A DNA stretch of 64,000 nucleotides from Symbiodinium natans. Lineage: Eukaryota; Sar; Dinophyceae; Suessiales; Symbiodiniaceae. Positions 32,741 to 43,838 of this stretch are shown in pieces. The stretch's first letter is position 1; each line of letters begins with the position of its first letter. The stretch is from assembly GCA_905221605.1 (NCBI GenBank), contig CAJNDS010002552.1:124001-188000 (forward strand). The letters run 5' to 3'. The notes under the pieces were generated by a model. That model was not told where the DNA came from and made no database searches. It saw nothing but the letters and a program-made list of their open reading frames with translations. Both the position numbers and the translations under genes were made by a program.

Positions 32741-35450
32741 TATTAAGAGAGTCTCTATCACAACTATATGAAAAATCCTTCCTACATCTTGAAGGCGTCC
32801 CTTTCTTTAAGGGATGAATGGGGAAATTAAGGGAAAGAAAGGGTGATGGTTTCAGCACGAAAGTAAGGGAATAGAAAAGGGAACGCGATAAAGATGCACG
32901 AAGGCTTAAAGAGGCCCAGAAAATCAAGAAATTAAAGAGGATGGTTAATTGCTTGAATTTCTCTAATTTCTCACAGAGAGGCTTAGCAATTAAAAAGCCA
33001 GAGAAATTAATTAATTTCATTACTTTCTTTAATTTCTTTTAGTTAGTCTCGCAACCCCACGCGGCTACCGGATGTTTTTTGTTAATTTCTTTAATTTCTC
33101 ACAGAGAGGCCTAGAAAATAAAGAAATTACAAAAATTAATTACCCGGCTCACGGGATTAGTTTAAATAAAAGAAATTAATGAAATTGATCAAATTAAAGA
33201 AATTGATTAATGTATTTAGTTTCTTTGATTTCTCACAGATAGGCTCTGAAAGTAGAGAAACTACAGAAATTAATTTCATTAATTTCTCACAGAGAGGCCC
33301 AGAAATTAAAGAAATTAATGAAATTAATTAATTTCTTTAATTTCTTTAATTTCTCACATAGAGGCCCAGAAATTCGAGAAATTAAAGAAATTAATTAATT
33401 TCATTAATTTCTTTAATTTCTTTAATTTCTTTTAACTAGTCTCGCAAGCCCGAAGGGCTACCGGAATTTATTTCTTTAATTTCTTTAATTTCGCACAGAG
33501 AGGCCCATAAACTAAAGAAATTAAAGAAATTAAAGAAATTAATTGGGGGAGCCCCCCCGGCTCACGGGACTAATTCAAATAAATTAAAGAAATTAATGAA
33601 ATTAATGAAATTAAAGAAATTAATTAATTTCTTTAATTTCTTTAATTTCGCACAGAGAGGCCCAGAAATTAAAGAAATTAATGAAATTAATTGGGGTAGC
33701 CCCCCCGGCTCACGGGACTAATTAAAATAAATTAAAGAAATTAATGAAATTAATGAAATTAAAGAAATTAATTAATTTCTTGAATTTCTTTAATTTCTTT
33801 AATTTCTCACAGAGAGGCCCAGAAATTCAAGATATTCAAGAAATTAATTAATTTCATTAATTTCTTTAATTTCTTTAATTTCTTTAATTTCTTTAATTTC
33901 ATTAATTTCTTTTAATTAGTCTCGCAAGCCCGAAGGGCTACCGGAATTAATTTCTTTAATTGCTTTAATTTCTCACAGAGAGGCCCAGAAATTAAAGAAA
34001 TTAAAGAAATTAATTGGGGGGCCCCCCCCGGCTCACGGGACTAATTAAAATAAATTAAAGAAATTAATGAAATTAATGAAATTAAAGAAATTAATTAATT
34101 TCTTTAATTTCTTTAATTTCGCACAGAGAGGCCCAGAAATTAAAGAAATTAATGAAATTAATTAATTTCTTTTTCTTTAATTTCTTTAATTTCACAGAGA
34201 GGCCCAGAAATTAAAGAAATTAATGAAATTAATAATTTCTTTAATTTCTTTAATTTCTCACAGAGAGGCCCAGAAATTAAAGAAATTAAAGAAATTAATT
34301 AATTTAATTAATTTCGTTAATTTCTTTAATTTCTTTAATTTCTTTAATTTCTTTAATTTCTTTTAATTAGTCTCGCAAGCCCGAAGGGCTACCGGAATTA
34401 ATTTCTTTAATTTCTTTAATTTCTCACAGAGAGGCACAGAAATTAAAGAAATTAAAGAAATTAATTGGGGTAGCCCCCCCGGCTCACGGGACTAATTAAA
34501 ATAAATTAAAGAAATTAATGAAATTAATGAAATTAAAGAAATTAATTAATTTCTTTAATTTCGCACAGAGAGGCCCAGAAATTAACGAAATTAATGAAAT
34601 TCATTAATTTCTTTAATTTCTTTAATTTCTTTAATTTCTCACATAGAGGCCCAGAAATTAAAGAAATTAAAGAAATTAATTAATTTCATTAATTTCTTTA
34701 ATTTCTTTAAATTCTTTAATTTCTTTTAATTAGTCTCGCAAGCCCGAAGGGCTACCTGAATTAATTTCTTTAATTTCTTTAATTTCTTTAATTTCTCACA
34801 GAGAGGCCCAGAAATTAAATAAATTTAATTTCTTTTAATTAAAATAAATTAAAGAAATTAATGAAATTAAAGAAATTAATTAATTTCTTTAATTTCTTTA
34901 ATTTCGCACAGAGAGGCCCAGAAATTAAAGAAATTAATGAAATTAATTAATTTCTTCAATTTCTTTAATTTCTCACAGAGAGGCCCAGAAATTAAAGAAA
35001 TTAATGAAATTAATTAATTTCTTTAATTTCTTTAATTTCTCACAGAGAGGCCCAGAAATTAAAGAAATTAAAGAAATTAATTAATTTCATTAATTTCTTT
35101 AATTTCTTTAATTTCATTAATTTCTTTTAATTAGTCTCGCAAGCCCGAAGGGCTACTGGAATTAATTTCTTTAATTTCTTTAATTTCTCACAGAGAGGCC
35201 CAGAAATTAAATAAATTAAAGAAATTAATTGGGGGAGCCCCCCCGGCTCACGGGACAAATTAAAATAAATTAAAGAAATTAATGAAATTAAAGAAATTAA
35301 TTAATTTCATTAATTTCTTTAATTTCGCACAGAGAGGCCCAGAAATTAAAGAAATTAATGAAATTAATTAATTTCTTTAATTTCATTTATTTCCCTAAGA
35401 GAGCCCCAGAAATTAAAGAAATTAAAGAAATTAATAGGTAAATAAATTAA
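32740..35450. repeat. AATTAAAG / CTTTAATT hairpin array with conserved GC-rich spacers
   Basis: Runs of GAAATTAAAGAAATTAA face TTAATTTCTTTAATTTC, giving nested dyads. Three spacers recur. The first is CTCACAGAGAGGCCCAG. The second is AGTCTCGCAAGCCCGAAGGG + CTACCGG, with a GCCCGAAGGGC stem. The third is GGGGGAGCCCCCC + CGGCTCACGGGACTAATT. The AGTCTCGCAAGC landmark sits at 33438, 33918, 34369, 34732 and 35133 (spacing 363-480 bp), with a variant at 33045. This is a complex higher-order repeat without coding capacity. Confidence 0.92.
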
Positions 35451-35501
35451 ATTCCTCATACAAGTGATATACGTGAAATGGACCCAAAAGGTCCCTCTCA
35501 C

Positions 35502-35582
35502 ATAAATATATATATATATACACATACATATATATATATACACATAATATATATATATATATATATATTATTTGTATTTACA
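35502..35582. repeat. (TA)n-rich microsatellite
   Basis: ATATATATACACATA-type repeats border the AATTAAAG array on its right and precede the transposase-like gene. Confidence 0.9.
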
Positions 35583-35744
35583 TATCTTTATATTTGCTCG
35601 CAGCCCTTCCCGGTTATGCTGGTTGCGCCACATGTGTCTGATCCCCACATGTTCGACCCAGTAGCACTTGCGGTGTCTTGCCCGGCCGCATCCCGTATGG
35701 GTTTTGGAGCTGCGTGCTGGGTGCCTCCATAAGGTTCAGTGTTG

Positions 35745-37330
35745 GTTCGCAGAACTGGAAGCCTTTAGCCTTCAGAAGAAGTAAGGTCATTCGATGGAGG
35801 CAACATGCGGCCAGAAACGAGGGTGAAGTGCAAGTGCGTGTGAACCTACGGAAGCCACTGCCGACGCTGCTTGCAGAGGCGTGGGAGTGGTATCCTGCGC
35901 ACATGTTGAAGAGAAGAGTGGACCTAGCTCGGTCGAAACAGCTGGACTTGAGCGCCGTCGTTATGGACGGCAACGCTAAGCTGTCAGGCAGGATATGCGG
36001 CCGTCCCGCGGCGGAAATCATCGACAACCGTTCGCTGGACATGTTCACCGTGACCTGTTGCAGCGCGGAGCCTCAGTTCAAGAAACGGCGTTGCATGAAA
36101 CACGACACCAGCCATGCTCCAGCAGATCCGTTGCCCGAACAGTCTGAAGTCTTTACTGCCCATCGTCGTGTTCGAAGAGCAGGACAAGGGGAACTGTATG
36201 ATGTGTTTTTGAAAGTGAAGGATGCTCCAAATTTGGCAGGCCGATGGGTCAATGCGTCCCTTGTGACAGCCACGCAACTACACGAGTACTGGCGAAAATT
36301 GGAAGCCTCTGGCTTCGTTCCGGAAAAGTCGGCAGCTGAAGATCTGGCTGCAAGCAGCTGCAAAACCCACAAAGAGATCCGGCAGGGCACGAGAGCGCAA
36401 GTGCAACTGGGCAGCACATGTGTAATTCCTTTGTTTAAGAGTGTCCAGGTTCAAGACTGAAAGACATAGGGCTGCTGCGTTTTTCTGTTGGTCGAGGAGA
36501 GCTGGGCGGTGTAACGGGTTTCTTTTCGCAACGACGCCATGCGGGCACATTCTGCACATGAAGCCGTATGTGGGTGCAGAATCATTGTCGCAAAGGTTTT
36601 TTTTCTAGGAGAATTGGTGGAGGCTGTTGGTGAGATCAATGTCCTGATCCACGATGACAGTTGTCATCTCCGGCGTTTCTCGGAGAGGAATGGTGACCGG
36701 ACAGAATTGACAAATCGTCTAAGACACCCGCGGATTCGGTATATACTTGACCGGATGCACGCCACGGGTCATAGCGACCCGTGGTGTATCCGAGAGTGCC
36801 ATCCGGACGCACCGCAGAACGCTCAGCTTGTGCAAGATCTGAATACGTCTGCAGCAGAGGTCCTCAACAGTCTCATGTCCAGGCATCGACACGCCGTGGG
36901 GATTTCTTCTTGCAGGAGGTAGCAGATTCCCGCAACACTGTTGCTGGACCAGAGCCGGCAGGACGGGCACGTGTGGGGGAGCGGCCTGCAGAGGCGGCGC
37001 CGCTCACGCCGCCTGGAAGGGCACGAAGACGGAGAAGGGCGTTCGGGCCTGCAGGCCACGTAGAACACACACACGCACACACACACACACATAGATTATA
37101 ACAGCGCACCGTACACCGTAACTTCTGCGTATAGTATGTGTATTGACTGTAGTTCAACCGATACCTTTGCAGGCGCGGATGCTGTCCCCGCGCCAAAACG
37201 GCGGATTCGCGTGGCGGCTTCCACGAGTGCTGGAGAAGGCGGGTCTCCGCGTTTCGAGGGTAGCAAGAAGGCTGAAATGAAACCTTTTGCAGGGTTAAGC
37301 AGTTCGGGCATGTGTCTTCGATTTGGGGTT
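35745..37330 (+). pseudogene. KDZ-type transposase, damaged
   Basis: The open part to 36460 holds YPAHMLKRRVDLARSKQLDL then VVMDGNAKLSGRICG and a Cys/His cluster (CCSAEPQFKKRRCMKHD). A later part, in three frames, reads PCGHILHMKPYVGAESLSQR (about 36535-36595), then LIHDDSCHLRRFSE (36645-36690), LDRMHATGH (36746-36772), LNTSAAEVLNSLMSRHRH (36839-36893) and FFLQEVADSRN. These match the order of KDZ (Kyakuja-Dileera-Zisupton) transposases: DGN, CGH..SES, HDDxCHL, DxxHxxGH, ExxNS. The reading frame breaks at the T8 run near 36600 and near 36898, and the 36413-36480 stretch needs an intron or another shift. A possible C-terminal exon starts at 37173. KDZ enzymes move DNA transposons by cut-and-paste; this copy is probably inactive. 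Confidence 0.6.
37062..37092. repeat. (CA)n microsatellite
   Basis: ACACACACACGCACACACACACACACA lies downstream of the transposase-like frames, probably within an intron or the 3' flank. Confidence 0.95.
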
Positions 37331-37514
37331 TAGGGTTTAGTAGTAGGGTTGCGTGAGGTATGGGGTGCTCTGAAGGGTGGCGAGCGCAGTCCCGGCCGAC
37401 CTCCCCTATGGATGGCCTATTCACCTAGTTGCCTAAGGCCTAAACCCTGAAAGCAACAGTCCTTTGCTGTGGACTCTTTTATTTGGAACCACAAAGTTCG
37501 GTGTTGCTGCAGCT

Positions 37515-37526
37515 GCCATTTTGGCT
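37515..37526 (+). other. Spliced-leader-like core GCCATTTTGGCT
   Basis: These 12 bases equal the core of the dinoflagellate spliced leader (known 22-nt form CCGTAGCCATTTTGGCTCAAG with a variable first base). They lie 61 bp before the ATG at 37587. The flanks do not match, so it may be chance. If real, it would be a relict from reinsertion of a trans-spliced mRNA. Confidence 0.25.
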
Positions 37527-37586
37527 GCGACATGGAGTGCGCTTGAGGGCTAAAAGCAAGGCCTTCGCCGGTGACTTGGCCACAGC

Positions 37587-40500
37587 ATGGCAACGGCTGC
37601 CATGCACCAGGCCTGGGACTACATAGACAGTCACTTCGACGAGAGGGGGTTGTTTGGCGAAGCAGGCGGAGACATGGTCGCGCGACTGAGCGCTCAAGTT
37701 TGCGCGCACCCGTTTCCATATGGGATGGCTCTCCAGACAGCTCTCCTTGGATGCGTCAACGGAGCTCGGGTTCGTTGTTTTCCAGGAGACCCTTCGCCTT
37801 TGTCACTCGTGTGCCTCGTGGTAAACCCACCTCAGACAAGGAAAAGTGGGATAACAAATTGCATCAACAAAGTGGGCAAGGCGGTTGACAGAGTGATTGC
37901 TCGCTGGGCTGAAGGCAAGGAGCTTCGGCCTAGGAGTGCCGTCTTGACTACTTTCACGGAAGCGGGCTTCTTCCAGAGATGCAGTGCAGAGGGCGAGCGT
38001 TTGTACTACAGTGTTTTGTTGTCCTTGGACGAAAGCTACCGACTCCTGAAGATGTTGGGACTGGGTACAGGCAAAGGACATGGCAAGGAGCACGCAGCTG
38101 CACCCACGGATGGTGCCTCGCAGTGGAACGCATTGCTGCAGACAGGTCACAGCAGCATGACCTGCAAGACGGGCGTGAGCTACGAGTCCCGCAGCGCCAC
38201 GTGCAACGTGGTTGGCGTCGGCAACATTCATTCTGGCCCTTTCCTTGGCTTGGTGAAGCTAGGATGACCGGTGAGTGGAAGTTTTTTCTCTTTTGTGTGC
38301 GGAAGTTTTTTCTGTTTTGTGTGCAGAGGGATTAGTTTCATGGTTTGATGGCAGTGTATAGGGGTTGAGTAAAGGGCTGGCGTTGTACCAGCGCACGCCA
38401 AGTCAGCAAAGGAGAGACTGGCAACCATGAAGTAGCAGCGATGGAAAGAATCCTTTTCCTTTTCGGAAGACCAATTTCTCCCCATGCTCCGCTTGCAGAG
38501 TCGATAGAGCTGCCAGCTGACTTCCAGAGGGTGTCATGGGTGCCACTCTTACCGAACATGCTGGAGGCTTTGGGCCTCACACGTGAGGCGCTAGCGCTTG
38601 AGACAGCTACACGGTTATTCGAGCCAACTGAGCCTGTGGATGACTGTCCATGCTTCCGTATTGTCCTGGCGGATGGCTGCTCGACGGAGCTGCGTTTCCG
38701 CACGGTGGCATCTTGTTGAAAGTCAACGAACATTTATATTTCATGTGAAATATTCCATATTCTACATGTTCCACGCCTCGTATCTTATTTCTTATCTTAT
38801 GTCTTGTGTCTCATATCTTATATCTTATGCCTGATCTTTATTCGTTTTCGAGCTTTTTTGCAAGTTCAGAACATTCAAGGCGAGTGGCTCGGGAGAATCT
38901 GCTCGCTGTCACCGACGGCCCGAGTTTGCAGTTGCCAACCGGAACATTCCTGTTCCAGACATCGAGTCCATGGCGCACAGGGTGCTGCATTATTTTGCTG
39001 ATACGCATGCGGTGGTGGAGTTTGCTGAGGAGGCCCAGGAACTCTTTGTGGCCTACGCGGCGTGTTTTTCAGCTGAGGATAGCAGATTTTTTTGCAATGT
39101 TGGTGTGGCGGGGTAAGCGCAGCTCTGCTTGAACACTTACTCGTCACTCCATAACACCTGCAGCTGAAACAGAGGTGCTTCGTGACAACGACGACGATTC
39201 GGCGGCGAGGAAGGGAACGGCCGCATGGCACCTCGGTGTGCTGGCAGCTGCCCAGTTAGTCTGGGACATCGCGACGGAGCAGGCTGCATGACAGGGATGA
39301 AAGTGAGTGTAACGTTAGATTGTTGGAGTACCTGTCGGCTGTTGGGGAGAGTTGGTGCAGGGGCCGGGTCTGCTGGGTTGGGTGCGAGGCAGACTCCAGA
39401 CTGGTGGCAGAATCGAGGCTTCGCATCCAAGCACATCACGTGCTTCGCGCGTATGACGCCCTCAGGTTGACTCATGACGTATTGGGCTTGTGCGTGAATG
39501 GCAGCGTGGTGGCGCCCGGTAATTAGCGCAGAGCAGGCACTGTCACAAGCGGCAAGTGCTACGCAGCAGCGGGAGTCAGCGCTGGAGCAGCAGCGGATCC
39601 CAGAAAGTCAGTTCGTGAAGTTCGAAGTTGCGCAGGAGTCGGCTGCAGAGGATGGCGAGCCAGGCCTCAGCCAAAGCGACTCGCCGCCGCTAAGTGATGG
39701 CTACGGGCCTGGCGGCAGTTCGGTACAGGATCCAGCGCAAGGGCCAAGTATTCTTTCAGATAGAGTGGCTTGATGACAACTTTTGTTTGCAACTCTCAGG
39801 GTTCACGTATAGCCCTAATCGTAGCAGTGTAAGGACTAAGTGTGGTCATAGGATATGCTTTGACGTCCGTTGACAGTGCAAGGCAGTAATGTTGCGTACG
39901 CTTCTTCGGGGCGAACCCGTTATTTTTGCTCGTCGCGTCGTGGATGCTTGCTCGAAGAAGACGACTGTTGACAACAAAACAGTTAGGACGTCGTTAAAGC
40001 TGGCGCACTGGCTCGCGGTCATCAACGCAGGCATGGAGCAGCACTGCATCGGTGAGGTGCAGACGCTGGCTGACCGCAAGGGCCCACGGCTGGTGCTACA
40101 CCTTCCCAAGTCCAATGATCGAGAAGCTGTGCGTGTGTATCACAACCGGCTGATGGCTTTGTGTGGCTTGAGTTTTGCAGCTTTTTCGAAGCGTTTGGTA
40201 GAAGTCGCATCCAAAGGAGGCGGCTCAGGCGCCCGGGTCGTGGCGGCCACTGCAGATGAGCAGGTGTCGGAAGAGGGTGTGTTGGCCGTGCGACCAAGAG
40301 CTGCTAACTCAACAGCGGCGCCAAAGGCGAGCGTTGTCGTGCGACCAAGAGCTGCTAAGTCAAGAGCGGCGCCGAAGGCGAGCATTGTTGCGAAGCAAGA
40401 GATAGTCTCACACGATGTTGGTTTGGCGACAACTTCTAAGGCCAGGGCTGCGCCTACAGCGCGCAGGGCTGCCAAGACGGCAGTAAAGAAAGAAGTCGTG

Positions 40501-40641
40501 GAGGAGGATGATGATGATTGCATCATAATCGAAGCATCTGTGCCAGCGTCGTCCGCTAGGGAGAAGACGCAGGACGCAGGGGACAGTCAGGGAAGCAAGT
40601 GCCGGAAGCTGAATGAACAGCTCGGCAATTGGCATTGCTAG
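37587..40641 (+). CDS. P-loop protein, DUF3987-like (multi-exon)
   Basis: ATG 37587 has a good context (CACAGCATGG). Exon 1 (37587-38262) contains LSLVCLVVNPPQTRKSGITN, a degenerate Walker A-like PxxTxKS, then LLSLDESYRLLKMLGLGTGK and GVGNIHSGPFLGLVKLG. It joins across a GA-AG intron (38263-38411) to ETGNHEVAAMERILFLFGRP (38412-38704). Further exons follow at about 38865-39112 (VLHYFADTHAVVEFAEEAQE), 39170-39290 (GTAAWHLGVLAAAQLVWDIA), 39400-39519 (LRIQAHHVLRAYDALRL), 39525-39773 and 39884-40641. The tail has acidic DDDDCIIIE, which fits a SUMO-interacting motif, and VKKE, which fits a SUMO-acceptor site, plus basic patches. The family assignment is from memory of DUF3987-type ATPase-like proteins and is tentative. 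The function is unknown; the neighbour is a transposase, so it may be mobile-element cargo. Confidence 0.5.
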
Positions 40642-41768
40642 GAGAGTCGAGCAAGATGGGGGGGGGGTTGAAAAAAGGATGGGCTGGGAAGTGGGGACGG
40701 AGAGAGAGACAGAGAGAGAGGTACCAACAATGAGGCTCACACAGATAATCACGTGTGTGCGTGGGTGTGTTGGAGAGGCATGGTCCGCTGAGACGTGCCA
40801 CCTCCTCTGGCGCGCGGCGCAGGCCAGTGCAGGTTCGTGGAGCAGGTTTTAGGGGTTTAGGGTTTATAGGGGATAGGGTTAGTGTTTTCGAAAACGCATT
40901 TTTATGAAAAATTGACGCAGGCTTGAAGCTTGGGATGATCTGAGACCCCTAAGCCCTCAAATCCGCGGCTCGGACCTTCGAAAACGTGTCATTATGGCTA
41001 AGCTGGTCCCCTCTGCTCGTTAGACGAGCAAAGCGCCTTAAACATCGAGACATGCTGCAAGCTTAAGCTTGAGATGATCTGAGACCCGTATGGCCCTCTG
41101 TCCTTGTTGGACTAGCGAAGCGCTAAAGAAGAACTGACGCTCCAAGGCTGACTTGCAAGGCGCAAGCGGTGCGCCAAAGTCTTCAAGCACGCTGCCGAGA
41201 CCCTATGGCCTGGATCTGGCGAGCAGTTCTTCAGCGCGTAGCCAAACACTATATGAAGCTCGTGACAGAGGGTTGCTTCGGTTACCCAGGAGTTTAGAAA
41301 GCCCCAACGCACTCCTTTAGGAGAGTAATAGGTGGGCAGTTTCTCTCGCAGGAAGCTGAAAACCTGAAACTCTGCACCCTCAACTTGCTGAGTGAATCCT
41401 ATATGAGGAGTGGGCTTCCCTAAAGCCTAAACCCCCATAAGATCTAAACGCGAAATCCTAAACCCTAAATCAGGCCTTAGGCTCGGCTCTTAAAGCTCGG
41501 GGCGAGATTTCGGAGCTTTCCCACAAGAGTGCACGCCATCCAGAAGATCTCAAAAGCTTCACGATCTCAAAAGAGGAGCTTTCCCACAAGAGTGCACGCC
41601 ATCCAGAAGATCTCAAAAGCTTCACGATCTCAAAAGCTTCACGTCAGGAGCTTAAGGTTTAGAGGTGCAAGTTTCGGTTTGGGGCCTGAGGGCTTTCCGG
41701 CTTATGAGAGTTGAGGAAGTATGGCCCTAGTCTGGGTCATAACCCTTAACGACTTCGAGCTTGTGCTC
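40642..41768. other. Spacer with direct repeats; no gene seen
   Basis: 40650-40720 is purine-rich (GAGAGAGACAGAGAGAGAGG). 40970-41110 holds two related blocks with CTTGAGATGATCTGAGACCC. At 41515-41640, a 60-bp unit starting GAGCTTTCCCACAAGAGTGC occurs twice in tandem. No coding pattern is recognised. Confidence 0.5.
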
Positions 41769-41878
41769 CCCAAACCCTAAACCCTAAACCCTAAACCCTA
41801 AACCCCAAATCTTGAACCCTAAGCCTTAAACCCTAGACCCTAAACTGTAAACCCTAAACCCAACTCTAAACCCTAAAC
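41769..41878. repeat. CCCTAAA tract, partly degenerate
   Basis: CCCTAAA units with scattered changes run to the left end of the inverted-repeat element, and the tract resumes directly on its right side at 42497-42523. Confidence 0.9.
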
Positions 41879-42496
41879 TTGGGTTCGGCCGGTCCACACT
41901 AACAGTCAAATAACGCCTTGGCCTTATAACACACAGGCCAAAAATAGCACCAGGAATCCCAGTCAATTTTAGCATTTACCGGGTGCTTCTTTTTGTGGGT
42001 CTGCTGGTGGTGACTGTTAGTCACATAGCAGCAGAAATAGCACCAGAAATAGCACAAACAATAGCACAAAAAATAGCACCAGAAATAGCGCAGGAATAGC
42101 ACAAAAAATAGCACCAGAAATAGCACAAACAATAGCACCAGAAATAGCACCAGGAATCCCAGTCAAATTTAGCAGCTTAGCATTTACCGGGTGCTGTTTT
42201 TTGTGGGTCTGCTGATGGTGATTGTTAGTCACATAGCACCAGCAACAGCACCAGAAATAGCACCAGAAATAGCACAAACAATAGCACAAAAAATAGCACC
42301 AGAAATAGCACAAACAGTAGCACAAAAAATAGCACCAGAAATAGCACCAGGAATAGCACAAAAAAATGCACCAGAAATAGCACCAGGAATAGCACCAGGA
42401 ATAGCAGGAATCTCAGTCAATTTTTTGGCATTTACCGGGTGCTTTTATTTGTGGGTCTGCTGGTGGTGACTGTTAGTGTGGACCGGCCGAACCCAA
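41879..42496. mobile_element. 618-bp element with perfect 30-bp terminal inverted repeats
   Basis: The left end TTGGGTTCGGCCGGTCCACA.. (41879-41908) and the right end 42467-42496 are exact reverse complements over 30 bp. The element interrupts a CCCTAAA tract, so any target duplication is hidden in the repeat. Inside, TTTACCGGGTGCTTTTTTGT then GGGTCTGCTGGTGGTGACTG occurs three times (about 41976, 42185 and 42430). Between these copies run AGAAATAGCACCAGGAATAG-type 12-bp repeats. No transposase is encoded. It resembles a MITE or fold-back element whose mobility would depend on an enzyme elsewhere. Confidence 0.85.
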
Positions 42497-42785
42497 CCCT
42501 AAACCCTAAACCCTAAACCCTAGCTTGTGCTCGTTGTAGAGAAAGAGGGAACACTGTATAGAGCACTGTGAGTCCGACGTCTTGAACTCGAAACTCTAGA
42601 GCTGAAACTTCAATTCCCTCATTCTCTTCGAAGTACGAAAAGAGAAGGCGAAGTTGCAAAATGTGTCACTCGGAGCTGTGGACTATTGCAATTGTGAAGA
42701 TAAAGCGAGAGGATATGCGCATCGTGATATAAGGTTAGATAAGGCGAGTTGTGTACAAGGCTTCACGCTTGCAAGGTTTGACTGA

Positions 42786-43000
42786 AATCAGGGCCCGCAA
42801 GGCCCGTACGGCCCGTAAGGCCCGTAGAGCCCGCGTAGAGCCCGCGTAGAGCCCGCGTAGAGCCCGTAGAGCCCGTAGAGCCCGCAGAGCCCGTAGAGCC
42901 CGTAGAGCCCGTGCAGCCCGTAAGCAAGGCCCGCAGAGCCCGCAAGGCCCGCAAGCCTCTCAGGGCCCTAGGGCCGTAAAGCCCGTAGGGTCCCGCGCGG
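42786..43000. repeat. GCCCGTAGA / GCCCGCAAG minisatellite
   Basis: About 20 copies of a 9-10-bp unit, GCCCGTAGA or AAGGCCCGC. Frames through it give Leu/Arg or Gly/Ser/Thr repeats and are not genes. Confidence 0.9.
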
Positions 43001-43838
43001 GCCCTGTCCTGCTTTAAGACCTTTCTCGACGTTTTCGTTACTGTATTGTTACATTTTCCATTTTGCATCAGCCAAGTTTTACACGGTTACAGTACTATAT
43101 TTGTGTCTTGTCATATGTATTCGAGTACCCTGTCAGTTCATTATGTTACATGATGTCTTTCGGTATGTTTATGCTTTTTTACTATTATCTTTGAATGCAC
43201 ATTGTAATATATTCGTTTTCATGAGTCGATTGATTAATTGTGAACAATATTTTTCGACAATCAAAAAAGACTCAGTTTGCATATAAAAAGACTGCGGAAA
43301 ACGAGTATTAGATAGCTTTAATCATATTGCGTTGTCATATATTATGTTATTGTATTGTGAGTGCCAATGAGAAAGGAAGGTTCCCCGCCCCCTCCCCCCA
43401 GCGCCCCCAACCCCCCCCCCCCTGCCCGTCCTTGCTTTTTGCATATTTTTCGTGTTTGTAAACTTGTGCAGCTTGCCTTATAAATTAAGAGCTACTCCCG
43501 CCCCAACCTCACCGCTGTTTATGCAGTTTTACCCATGCAAACCTGCTTTTGTAAGGAGCAGCAGCCCATGAAGAGGACTTGCATTGAGAAAATACAGGCT
43601 TTTCTATGAAAATATCATATAGAGAAAATCGAAGCTTTTCAATTAAGGTAAAGTATAGAGGGACTCGAGGGTTTTCCGATTAAACCATGTAGTGAATTTG
43701 CACGTGGGATCAGAGCCTCGCTCTCAATCAAAAAACGAAAACTCCCAATTCTCGAGAGGGCTTAAAGGGCCAACCTAGGTTGGTGCGGGTCGCGCAGCAG
43801 CTGCGTTTCTGCGAGCCTGTGATGGCCAACGCCTAAGT
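43001..43838. other. No gene seen; AT-rich stretch and poly-C run
   Basis: 43050-43370 is AT-rich without a pattern. 43383-43432 is almost all C (CCCCCTCCCCCCAG...). 43600-43760 has GAAAATCGAAGCTTTTC-like partial repeats. It is the upstream flank of the second FNIP gene. Confidence 0.4.

Noticed and set aside
33400-35400. rRNA or tRNA-like stem-loops (GCCCGAAGGGC)
   Set aside because: The stem is short, repeated with the array and lacks any T-loop or anticodon arrangement.
42191-42469. Open frames reading IAPEIAQ-type repeats
   Set aside because: They arise from the AGCACCAGAAAT repeat inside the TIR element and are open on both strands.
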